From positions 1 through 32,837 of IMG/VR virus record IMGVR_UViG_3300021197_000326: a stretch of 32,837 bases of DNA; one strand, given 5' to 3'. Below the pieces are notes generated by a model that saw only the letters and a list, made by a program, of their open reading frames with translations, was not told the DNA's origin and searched no databases. A program made the translations under genes and the position numbers. The stretch is from a virus. Positions 1 through 6,626 of this stretch are shown one piece after another; position 1 is the stretch's first letter; each line of letters starts with the position of its first letter.

Positions 1-2
1 AC

Positions 3-974
3 GGTAATGACTTAAACAATGTTGCAGCACTAAAGAACACTAGTGGTCAGGACATAGTAGCTCTTACGCTGGGCTATATGAACACAGCAAACACTGCAGC
101 TACCAACGCAGGTAACTCAGCTACAGCAGCAGCGTCTAGTCAGACTGCGGCAGCATCGAGTCAAACAGCAGCAGCATCTAGTGCAACAGGGGCAGCATCA
201 TCAGCAACTGCAGCAGCAACATCACTTGACACATTTGATGATAGGTTCTTAGGTGCAAAGAGCAGCAACCCATCAGTAGATAACGATGGTGATTCTTTAG
301 CTACAGGTGCTCTCTACTTTAATACTGGAGACAATAACATGAGGGTCTACAATGGCTCTGCATGGCAAGCTGTAGGTCCAACCTCAACAGAACAAACTAA
401 CATCAATACAGTAGCTGGTATATCATCTGATATTACTACAGTGGCTGGTGTATCATCAGCAGTTACTACTACCTCACAAAGCGTAGCTATTCTAAACTCT
501 TTGAACGCTATGTTTACAGCAGCGGAGAACATAGCTGTAACTGTAGTCAACGATGGTGGTACAAACAAGTTTGCATTTAACGGTGCAACAGCACCAGCTA
601 TAACTCTTGTTAAAGGATTTACTTATACCTTTGATGTCAGTGCTTCTTCTGTATCTGGACATCCATTGGCATTTAAAGACTCTGGTGGTAGTGCTTACAC
701 CACAGGAGTTACAGTAAACGGTACTGCTGGTAGTGCAGGAGCAAACGTAGTTATAGTTGTTCCTACAACTGGTACAATGCCAGCTAGGTATTACTGTACA
801 ACACACGGTAATGCTATGGGTAATACTATTGCTACTCAAACTAACGACATAGGAACAGTAGCAGACTCAACAACAATATCAAATATACAAACAGTAGTAA
901 ACAATCTTTCAACAATATCAGCAAAGGCAACAGTAGACGAGGCGACTGCGCTTGCGATTGCCCTCGGTGGCTAG
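3..974 (+). CDS. Tail fibre protein, 5'-truncated, with cupredoxin-like domain
   Basis: The frame is open from the window edge, so the N-terminus is missing; an internal ATG at 78 is in frame but need not be the start. Counting residues from that ATG, residues 16-50 are five near-perfect Ala/Ser/Thr heptads. Next comes a segment typical of marine phage fibres (DDRFLGAKSSNPSVDNDGD, then GALYFNTGDNNMRVYNGSAW). Residues about 150-253 look like a cupredoxin: a beta-rich stretch with GHPLAF (His195) and YYCTTHGNAMG (Cys240, His243, Met247), the ligand order of type 1 copper sites. The C-terminus is Thr/Ala/Asn-rich and probably fibrous. It is followed by more tail-fibre genes on the same strand. 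A fibre role is well supported; the cupredoxin fold is inferred from motif order, and copper binding is unproven. Confidence 0.8.
   Translation, partial: GNDLNNVAALKNTSGQDIVALTLGYMNTANTAATNAGNSATAAASSQTAAASSQTAAASSATGAASSATAAATSLDTFDDRFLGAKSSNPSVDNDGDSLATGALYFNTGDNNMRVYNGSAWQAVGPTSTEQTNINTVAGISSDITTVAGVSSAVTTTSQSVAILNSLNAMFTAAENIAVTVVNDGGTNKFAFNGATAPAITLVKGFTYTFDVSASSVSGHPLAFKDSGGSAYTTGVTVNGTAGSAGANVVIVVPTTGTMPARYYCTTHGNAMGNTIATQTNDIGTVADSTTISNIQTVVNNLSTISAKATVDEATALAIALGG
123..227 (+). repeat. Five tandem 21-bp coding repeats (TAAASSQ heptads)
   Basis: Five consecutive 21-bp units encode TAAASSQ, TAAASSQ, TAAASSA, TGAASSA and TAAATSL. They lie in frame inside the fibre gene. Such low-complexity Ala/Ser/Thr heptads are common in the shafts of marine phage fibres, and slippage here would change fibre length by whole heptads. 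Confidence 0.85.
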
Positions 975-983
975 GAGAATAGA

Positions 984-1337
984 ATGGCAAATACATTTAA
1001 ACTTATTACAAGGGATGTAGCTCCAGCCACTGCTGGTACGCCCGAAACAATCTACACTGTCCAGACAGGTAGTACGATAGTTATGTTGGGAATGACATTA
1101 GCTAACGTTCACACCTCTCAGGTTACAGCAAGTGTAACGCTTGTTACTACAACAACGCAAACTGGGCAGACTCAGAACACTACAGCACACTTGATTAAAG
1201 ATGTCAGCATCCCTGCAGGAAGTACGCTTTCCCCACTTGAAGGAAAGATAAACATGAACGTAGGTGATATTATAAAAGTGGACTGTTCAGTAGCAGATAA
1301 ACTTTCTGTCACAATGAGCTATATGGAGATAACCTAG
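984..1337 (+). CDS. Small beta-rich virion/tail structural protein
   Basis: 117 residues. AGGAG sits just upstream of the ATG and overlaps the stop of the preceding fibre gene. The protein is Thr/Val-rich with alternating polar and hydrophobic residues (ASVTLVTTTTQTG, GDIIKVDCSVADKLSVTMSY), as expected for an all-beta particle protein. Its start (MANTFKLITRDVAPATAG) resembles small structural proteins often found beside fibre genes of marine podoviruses and cyanophages. No enzyme motif, signal peptide or membrane segment is visible. It lies between two fibre genes, so a role in the fibre or its attachment is likely. The exact function is not recognised. Confidence 0.6.
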   Translation: MANTFKLITRDVAPATAGTPETIYTVQTGSTIVMLGMTLANVHTSQVTASVTLVTTTTQTGQTQNTTAHLIKDVSIPAGSTLSPLEGKINMNVGDIIKVDCSVADKLSVTMSYMEIT

Positions 1338-2720
1338 ATGGGTGGATACATAGGAGCAAGGGCTGGAACTATTAGTGCTACGGTTGCTAACGTCCAAGAC
1401 GTAACAGCTACTGACACTACGCCAGAAGTTACTATAGTCAACACAACGCACGAAGACACTGACGGTGGGCGTGAAGGTAAGGTTATCTTCAAAGGTCAAC
1501 AAAGTGGCGGTGAGGAAACTACATTAGCTGAAATTCAAGGTAGCCATGACGGTACGGCTGACGATGAAAAAGGCGATCTGATATTCAAGACTAATGATGG
1601 GTCAGATGGTGCTAGTCCAACAGAGAGACTACGCATAGATTCTGATGGGTCAATCCTTACAGAAACCTTAGGCACAGACAATTTAAAATTTGGTGAAGGT
1701 GCTGGTGTATCTATTGCCTCTGGCGGTAATGAAAATATTTTAATTGGTAAAGATGCAGGAACAGCATTAAATACTGGCGACAGAAATGTTGCTATAGGTC
1801 ATTCTGCTTTTGATAGTGCTACAGACCAAACTAACAATGTTGCTGTAGGTTATAAAGCTTTATCTGCGGTAACTGCTTCTGGTGATACTCTATGCACTGC
1901 TGTCGGTTCTAAAGCATTAGAGTCATTAAGTGCTGGATACCATAACACTGCTGTTGGATATGGTTCACAGGATGCTATGACTCATGGAATTAGAAATGTG
2001 TCTTTGGGTAGAGATAGTCTTGGCGCAGATACTAAGGGAAATCGTAGTGTGGCTGTTGGTGATGAGGCATTAGCTGCTCAAAATTTTACATCAGATACAA
2101 ATGCTTTTAATACTGCCGTTGGTCCATCTGCTGGCTCACTAATTACTACTGGAACTAAGAATACTATTATTGGTGGTTTTGATGGTAATCAGCATGGTTG
2201 GGATATGCGTACTAAAAATAGTGCCTCTGTTATTTCAGACGGTGATGGCGAATTACACGGTCTGTTTTACGGCACTAGTAATATGACTATGAATTTATCA
2301 AGAATAACAACAGATGGTTATAATTATCATCCGAGCATTATTGCCGCTGCTGAAAATTTAAGTGACGATTTTACTACAGGAGCAGGTATAGCAACGATTG
2401 TTACTGCTGATTATGTTTTACCTTATCAAAAACAAGTAATGCTTCAAGTAACAGTGGGAAGTAGTGCTTATTGGAACCATGTTACTTATATGCTTACTTG
2501 TAATTACAGCAATGTTTCTGCCACCACTTTGGCTAGTGTATTTAATGGAAATGGAAATCTTACAATTAACAGCATTGGAATATCTTTTTCTGGTGCTTAC
2601 AATTCTAGAAAAGTGGCTATTACTTTAACGCCCAGCAGTGGAACAGCGTTGTCTAATTTTCAGGTTTATCTGCATTATGCGCCATCAACTTATAATGGCA
2701 GTAGCGATTTATATGTATAA
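1338..2720 (+). CDS. Tail fibre with YadA-head-like repeats
   Basis: 460 residues, starting directly after the preceding stop. The N-terminus opens with MGGYIGARAG, a short module echoed at 2994 (MAGYVGNVPV), and continues with segments common in marine fibres (GKVIFKG, ERLRIDSDGS). Residues about 128-280 carry repeated N-x-A/V-x-G/IG-x-x-A motifs (NILIGKDAG, NVAIGHSAF, NVAVGYKAL, NTAVGYGSQ, NVSLGRDSL, SVAVGDEAL, NTAVGPSAG, NTIIGG), the pattern of left-handed beta-roll heads of YadA-type trimeric adhesins. The last 120 residues form a separate Ser/Thr/Tyr-rich region, probably the distal receptor-binding part. From roughly 1680 on the DNA looks richer in T-ending codons than the upstream module. 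It probably forms a trimeric, surface-exposed adhesin. Confidence 0.8.
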   Translation: MGGYIGARAGTISATVANVQDVTATDTTPEVTIVNTTHEDTDGGREGKVIFKGQQSGGEETTLAEIQGSHDGTADDEKGDLIFKTNDGSDGASPTERLRIDSDGSILTETLGTDNLKFGEGAGVSIASGGNENILIGKDAGTALNTGDRNVAIGHSAFDSATDQTNNVAVGYKALSAVTASGDTLCTAVGSKALESLSAGYHNTAVGYGSQDAMTHGIRNVSLGRDSLGADTKGNRSVAVGDEALAAQNFTSDTNAFNTAVGPSAGSLITTGTKNTIIGGFDGNQHGWDMRTKNSASVISDGDGELHGLFYGTSNMTMNLSRITTDGYNYHPSIIAAAENLSDDFTTGAGIATIVTADYVLPYQKQVMLQVTVGSSAYWNHVTYMLTCNYSNVSATTLASVFNGNGNLTINSIGISFSGAYNSRKVAITLTPSSGTALSNFQVYLHYAPSTYNGSSDLYV

Positions 2721-2731
2721 GGAATATTAAT

Positions 2732-2983
2732 ATGGCTTCTTGGACTAAAATAAAACGTGAAGTTGACTTTGATGAAGTTACTAAAATAACAGCAACAAGG
2801 TCTGAAACTATTGATGGTGTAGTTTACAGTCAAACTCTTGATTGGCTTGTTCCTGAAGATGATCAGGAAACAATTTATTCTTACACGAAAGAACAAACAG
2901 CAACTTACTTAGACAGTAAAATGCCTATTGCTAGCATTGATCAATCTTTTATTGATTCAGCAGCCGTAGGCCTACCAGAATAA
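2732..2983 (+). CDS. Small acidic tail-module protein, unknown
   Basis: 83 residues with an AAGGA ribosome site. The sequence begins MASWTKIKREVDFDEVTKI and is acidic, with a predicted mix of strands (EVTKITATRSETIDGVVYSQTLDWLVPEDD) and a C-terminal helix. There is no signal peptide or membrane segment. I do not recognise the family. It sits between two fibre genes that share the short M(A/G)GY(I/V)G N-terminus, so it may be a fibre chaperone or minor attachment protein, but this rests on position alone. Confidence 0.6.
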   Translation: MASWTKIKREVDFDEVTKITATRSETIDGVVYSQTLDWLVPEDDQETIYSYTKEQTATYLDSKMPIASIDQSFIDSAAVGLPE

Positions 2984-2993
2984 GGATTAAAAC

Positions 2994-3446
2994 ATGGCTG
3001 GATATGTAGGCAATGTACCTGTTCCACAGGCAACGCAAACAAGGGATTTAACAACAGCAACGGCTGGTCAAACAACATTCCCTACTGGTGGTTATACTCC
3101 TCAGTTTTTAGACGTTTATCTCAATGGAATATTGCTCGTAAACGGAACAGACTACACAGCTAGTAATGGCTCTGATGTTGTCTTAACTGTAGGTGCTACT
3201 GTTGGCGATATTCTTTCTGTCATTGCTTACACAACCTTTGAAGTCGCTAACGTATCTGGCGGTGGGATGTTTAAAGGTGACAACGGAACGGTAGGCTCTA
3301 GGGCTGGTGATATATTTCGCATTAACGAACAGATACTAAACTCTAACACAACCATTGACGCAGCAGAAAATGCTTCATGCACAGGCCCACTTACAGTGGC
3401 ATCTGGAGCAACGCTTACTGTCTCTGGCAACTTAACGGTGGTATAG
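2994..3446 (+). CDS. Short tail fibre / fibre-docking protein
   Basis: 150 residues with AAGGA upstream. It starts MAGYVGNVPVPQATQTRDLT, like the start of the 1338 gene. Residues about 30-85 form the module QFLDVYLNGILLVNGTDYT...VGDILSVIAY, which is widespread in tail fibres of marine T7-like phages. The C-terminus is a run of beta-solenoid-like repeats (GPLTVASGATLTVSGNLTVV) that stops abruptly at the last strand. The next adhesin gene begins one base after the stop codon. It may be a stub whose former C-terminal head has been exchanged for the separately encoded adhesins downstream, or a complete short fibre. Tail role well supported; details inferred. Confidence 0.7.
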   Translation: MAGYVGNVPVPQATQTRDLTTATAGQTTFPTGGYTPQFLDVYLNGILLVNGTDYTASNGSDVVLTVGATVGDILSVIAYTTFEVANVSGGGMFKGDNGTVGSRAGDIFRINEQILNSNTTIDAAENASCTGPLTVASGATLTVSGNLTVV

Positions 3447-3447
3447 A

Positions 3448-3963
3448 ATGAGTACACTCACGGTTCAAACACTGCAAGCTCCTACAAGTGGGGCTAATGC
3501 AAATACAGTTTTAATTCCTAGCGGTCAAGAACTTCATTCTGCTGGTCATGTTATTCAAGTTGTTCAAGGTGTTTACACTAATGCTAATTCTACAACTTCT
3601 ACAAGTCTTGTTGCTACAAGTATATCGGCAACAATTACTCCGAAATTTTCTACAAGTAAAATTCTAATATCTCTTGCAATAAATGGTGTGTATCACAGTA
3701 CAGAAACAGACTATGCAGTTTTTCATATATATAAAAATGCTTCAAATCATCACTCTGTATCAACTAATGTTGGACAAAACGGAGAAACACAATCTCAATC
3801 TGTTGCTCACTATTATTTAGATTCACCTAGTACAACAAGTGCAACTACATACGCTGTTTATCAACGAAGTGGTAGTGGAGGAACTATAGGTCATAATAAT
3901 TACGGTATAGGTGGAGATGGAAGCACTAGAAGCACTATTATTTTAACGGAGATAGCAGCATGA
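3448..3963 (+). CDS. Modular tail adhesin, copy 1
   Basis: 171 residues; ATG begins one base after the upstream stop. It starts MSTLTVQTLQ, the short amphipathic module seen again at 3960 (MSILKVDTLQ) and 4418 (MSSVLKVDAIQ). Next comes LHSAGHVIQVVQG, nearly identical to LSAGHVVQVVQG in the following gene. The C-terminal about 120 residues form a Ser/Thr/Asn-rich all-beta head (ISATITPKFSTSKILISLAING, TTSATTYAVYQRSG). Proteins of this type occur as small tail-fibre proteins in many marine phages. The stop overlaps the next start as ATGA, so translation is probably coupled. Probably receptor binding at the tail tip. Confidence 0.7.
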   Translation: MSTLTVQTLQAPTSGANANTVLIPSGQELHSAGHVIQVVQGVYTNANSTTSTSLVATSISATITPKFSTSKILISLAINGVYHSTETDYAVFHIYKNASNHHSVSTNVGQNGETQSQSVAHYYLDSPSTTSATTYAVYQRSGSGGTIGHNNYGIGGDGSTRSTIILTEIAA

Positions 3964-4046
3964 GCATACTCAAGGTCGATACTCTCCAGCCAGCTACAGC
4001 AGCAAGGGTTCTATCTGCTGGTCATGTGGTGCAAGTTGTACAAGGA
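3538..4046 (+). repeat. Dispersed 33-bp direct repeat in adjacent adhesin genes
   Basis: Bases 3538-3570 and 4014-4046 match at 28 of 33 positions by eye, including an identical 14-base start (TCTGCTGGTCATGT), and encode SAGHV(I/V)QVVQG in both genes. They mark the junction between the shared N-terminal module and the divergent head, so they could support duplication or head swapping by recombination. Confidence 0.7.
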
Positions 4047-4421
4047 ACATCTACCGCCAGTGCTACTTTAGGTTCTAACAATACTCATGTAGACAGTGGA
4101 CTAACAGCAACAATTACACCTACATCTGCAACAAGTAAGGTTTTAGTTTTGCATTCCTCTTCTATTGCTTATCAAGGAAATGCTGACCATATTTTAAGAT
4201 TAGTTAGAGGTAGTACAGTTGTTTATCAACTTAACTTTTATAATAATGGTAGTACTCTTGGTAATATGACTGGTGCTTTTCAATTTTTTGATAGTCCAGC
4301 AACCACCAGTGCTACTACTTACAAAACTACAAACTACAAAAACGCTGGCGAATTGTATTATAATTATAACAATGAAGTTTCAACCACCTCAACACTTACG
4401 CTTATGGAGGTAGCCCAATGA
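3960..4421 (+). CDS. Modular tail adhesin, copy 2
   Basis: 153 residues, overlapping the stop of copy 1 by four bases (ATGA). The N-terminus MSILKVDTLQ and the segment LSAGHVVQVVQG are clearly paralogous to copy 1. The head keeps the same outline (GLTATITPTSATSKVLVLHSS, SPATTSATTYKTTNYKN, STLTLMEVAQ) but has diverged strongly between these anchors. The ending TLTLMEVAQ parallels STIILTEIAA of copy 1. A tandem duplication followed by divergence of the exposed loops is the simplest reading. Probably a receptor-binding subunit, perhaps in the same complex as its neighbours. Confidence 0.7.
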   Translation: MSILKVDTLQPATAARVLSAGHVVQVVQGTSTASATLGSNNTHVDSGLTATITPTSATSKVLVLHSSSIAYQGNADHILRLVRGSTVVYQLNFYNNGSTLGNMTGAFQFFDSPATTSATTYKTTNYKNAGELYYNYNNEVSTTSTLTLMEVAQ

Positions 4422-4900
4422 GTTCAGTATTAAAAGTAGATGCAATACAGAATACGGCTGGTACTAGTGCGCTGACTATAGATAGTGGTGGAAGAATATT
4501 GAAGCCAACAACCCCTCATTTTCATGTAACAAAAACGGATGGTCATGTAGGAGCAAACGCAACTATCGTTTGGAATAATAAAGTTAGAGATACTGAAACG
4601 GCGTATAATACTTCCACAGGACAATATACAATTCCATCTGGGTTAACTGGTCTTTGGTGGTTTGGTATTTGTGGTATGTCGTATAATACTGGTTATATAG
4701 AACTTTCTATACAAGTGAATAGCACTATTACTTTTAGTGCTAGAAACGAGTCAGCCAACAATGCAAAAAGCTGTGCTATAATGACTGTTGGGTATTATGC
4801 CACAGCAGGAGATGTAATATCTATTCATACACAAGGGTCATCAAGTTTGTACGGCACAGGAAGTCCATACGCTTATTGGACAGGATACTTTATAGGATAG
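4418..4900 (+). CDS. Modular tail adhesin with C1q-like knob
   Basis: 160 residues, overlapping the upstream stop by four bases (ATGA). It begins MSSVLKVDAIQNTAGTSALTI, sharing the docking module of the two preceding genes. The rest, from about residue 34, resembles the C1q/TNF-like jelly roll: TAYNTSTGQYTIPSGLTGLWWF matches the family pattern N-x-x-T-G-x-(F/Y)-x-x-P-x-x-G-x-(Y/W)-x-F, AGDVISIHTQG matches the GD-x-(V/I) strand, and the closing SPYAYWTGYFIG matches the final S-x-F-x-G-x-L strand. C1q-like knobs are trimeric and occur at the tips of phage fibres and bacterial adhesins. The docking module is thus fused here to a different head fold. Confidence 0.7.
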   Translation: MSSVLKVDAIQNTAGTSALTIDSGGRILKPTTPHFHVTKTDGHVGANATIVWNNKVRDTETAYNTSTGQYTIPSGLTGLWWFGICGMSYNTGYIELSIQVNSTITFSARNESANNAKSCAIMTVGYYATAGDVISIHTQGSSSLYGTGSPYAYWTGYFIG

Positions 4901-4905
4901 GAAAA

Positions 4906-5298
4906 ATGACAAATATAGCAACAGCACTAAACGAACTAGGCGTAACAGAATGGGTGTTACGTGGAGAGCCAACCTCTGAAGAAGAGTTTGCTGAGATGTA
5001 CCGCAAGGTAACAGGCGCAGATAGCAACGGCTCTGCAATAGAAAGCAACAATCCAGACGATTGGGGTACAACTTGGTCAGCGGTATCAGCTAAGAAAACT
5101 GAGCTAGTTAACGCCAAGCCAATGGCTGACCTTCGGGCAGAGCGTGACAGGCGATTAGCTGAGACAGATTGGATGGCTGGTTCTGATGTAACTCTAGCAG
5201 ACGCTTGGAAGACCTATCGTCAGGCACTTAGGGATGCCCCAGCGCAGGATGGGGTCACTGGATTAGATAACGTAACTTGGCCCACAAAGCCATCGTGA
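4906..5298 (+). CDS. Phage tail assembly chaperone-like protein (Phage_tail_APC type)
   Basis: 130 residues from the ATG at 4906, just after GGAAAA and beyond the upstream stop; an in-frame ATG at 4876 would overlap the C1q-like gene and lacks a better ribosome site. The C-terminal third contains LRAERDRRLAETDWMAGSD, then AWKTYRQALRDAPAQ and WPTKPS, the signature of the tail-assembly-chaperone family found beside fibre genes in many tailed phages (R-D-x-x-L-x-x-T-D-W ... YRQALRD-x-P ... WP-x-x-P). The N-terminus (MTNIATALNELGVTEWVLRG) is typical of marine versions. In these phages it probably helps fold or attach fibres. The family call is confident; the biochemical role is little known. Confidence 0.82.
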   Translation: MTNIATALNELGVTEWVLRGEPTSEEEFAEMYRKVTGADSNGSAIESNNPDDWGTTWSAVSAKKTELVNAKPMADLRAERDRRLAETDWMAGSDVTLADAWKTYRQALRDAPAQDGVTGLDNVTWPTKPS

Positions 5299-5306
5299 GG
5301 TAAAAC

Positions 5307-6425
5307 ATGAGTTTAGCAAGAGACATAGCAGACCTTGGTTCAGTAACAGCTAGGCTCGATACTGTTGGTGCTGCAAGTGGAAGCTTTGGTGTAGGCAGAA
5401 ATGTTATAGTCAATTCAGCTATGATGGTTTCGCAACGTGGAACCTCGTTTGCTAGTGTTGGCAATGTTTATACTTTAGATAGATTTTTATTTTATAAACA
5501 AAACTCTGGCGCAGCTTTTACTGTTACACAATCAAGCGTTACAGATTTAGCTGGATTTGCTAATGCGTTAAAAGTTGACTGCACAACAGCAGATACTTCT
5601 CTTGCTTCTAACGAGGAAGGATATATCCAACACAAAATTGAAGGTCAAGATTTACAGAGGTTTCAAAAAGGACACGCTACAGCTTTAGGTTTTACATTAT
5701 CTTTCTATGTTAAAACAAATAAGACTGGTGTGTATACTGTTAAAATCTTTGATAGAGATAATAGCAGAGATGTTTCTGGCTCATATACAGTAGCTGATAC
5801 AAATTGGAACAGGTACACTATTAATTTTCCTGCCGATACAACAGGTAAATTTGATGACGATAATGCTAGTTCTTTAGAAATATTTTTTAAATTATTTGCT
5901 GGGTCAGACACAACTGGTGGCACTTTAAACACTGCATGGAGAGCTAATGCAGATACTAGCGCTGCTAGTGGTCAGGTAAACTTTGCAGACAGTACAAGTA
6001 ACGATTGGGAAATTACTGGAATACAGTTAGAAACTGGAAGTGGAGCCGCCACGGACTTCGAGCATCGAAGCTTTGGGGATGAGCTTTTACGGTGCAAAAG
6101 ATATTTTGAAGTCTATTCTCCCACTGCAAGTGACAATGGAAGTATAGGGGTAATAAGGACTAGAACGAGTACTAATTCATATCAGGGATTAGTTAATTTC
6201 CTTGAAAAAAGAACGCAACCAACTTGCACCATTGATTTTACTATTATCCATAAGCCCGGCGTTTCTAAGGAATCTATTTCTTCTATTAGTGTCTCTCTTA
6301 GTAGTGGTGAAACGCAGTCTTGTACAATCAATGTCACACCATCTAGTGATAGTACTATTTCTACATACGGTTTTCTTGGAGTAAATTCTGGAACTGGTAG
6401 TTTAAAAATAGACGCAGAATTATAG
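5307..6425 (+). CDS. Tail fibre protein with carbohydrate-binding-like jelly roll
   Basis: 372 residues with GAGGT upstream. The N-terminal portion contains RNVIVNSAMMVSQRGTSFA followed by YTLDRFLF, and residues about 238-275 read ITGIQLETGSGAATDFEHRS and then LLRCKRYFE, a hallmark combination of marine phage fibre proteins. The stretch between them (GFTLSFYVKTNKTG, YTINFPADTTG, LEIFFKLFAG) looks like a beta-sandwich of carbohydrate-binding-module type. After the conserved CKRYFE segment the last 90 residues form a different, variable beta-rich tip. No glycosidase or lyase motif is visible, so binding rather than cleavage is likely. It ends the fibre module. Confidence 0.8.
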   Translation: MSLARDIADLGSVTARLDTVGAASGSFGVGRNVIVNSAMMVSQRGTSFASVGNVYTLDRFLFYKQNSGAAFTVTQSSVTDLAGFANALKVDCTTADTSLASNEEGYIQHKIEGQDLQRFQKGHATALGFTLSFYVKTNKTGVYTVKIFDRDNSRDVSGSYTVADTNWNRYTINFPADTTGKFDDDNASSLEIFFKLFAGSDTTGGTLNTAWRANADTSAASGQVNFADSTSNDWEITGIQLETGSGAATDFEHRSFGDELLRCKRYFEVYSPTASDNGSIGVIRTRTSTNSYQGLVNFLEKRTQPTCTIDFTIIHKPGVSKESISSISVSLSSGETQSCTINVTPSSDSTISTYGFLGVNSGTGSLKIDAEL

Positions 6426-6434
6426 GAAGTTGAT

Positions 6435-6626
6435 ATGAATATTGAATCTGCAAAATATCTAAGTCAAGTAATAGACTACGAGAAAAATACAAAAGAAAAT
6501 TCTATGATAGAAGTAGTTATAGATAATGAAACAATGTTTGTTCCACTAGACCCAGCAAACCGTCACTACGCAGCCATCATTGAGTGGGCAAAAGAAGATT
6601 CTAACGAGATAGCCGCAGCGGATTGA
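6435..6626 (+). CDS. Small XkdW-like tail protein
   Basis: 63 residues with AGGAAG upstream. The core VPLDPANRHYAAIIEWAKE resembles the V-P-x-D-x-x-N-x-x-Y-x-x-(Y/I)-x-x-W motif of small phage proteins near fibre genes, often labelled XkdW-like or tail assembly chaperone-like. The protein is acidic and has no membrane segment. Its TGA stop overlaps the start of the large terminase gene (TGATG), so it probably feeds translation of that gene. A small terminase subunit would normally be larger and carry a helix-turn-helix, which is not seen here. Function uncertain. Confidence 0.6.
   Translation: MNIESAKYLSQVIDYEKNTKENSMIEVVIDNETMFVPLDPANRHYAAIIEWAKEDSNEIAAAD

Noticed and set aside
492-839. 115-codon minus-strand Cys/Ser-rich frame
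   Set aside because: Antisense to the cupredoxin-like region of the fibre; the cysteines arise from complementing Thr/Ala codons.
6623-6625. TTG as terminase start
   Set aside because: The next codon is an ATG in a TGATG overlap with the upstream gene, a much more usual arrangement.
6435-6626. Small terminase subunit
   Set aside because: Position is suggestive, but the 63-residue protein has the VPLDPANRHY motif of tail-associated proteins and no DNA-binding helix.
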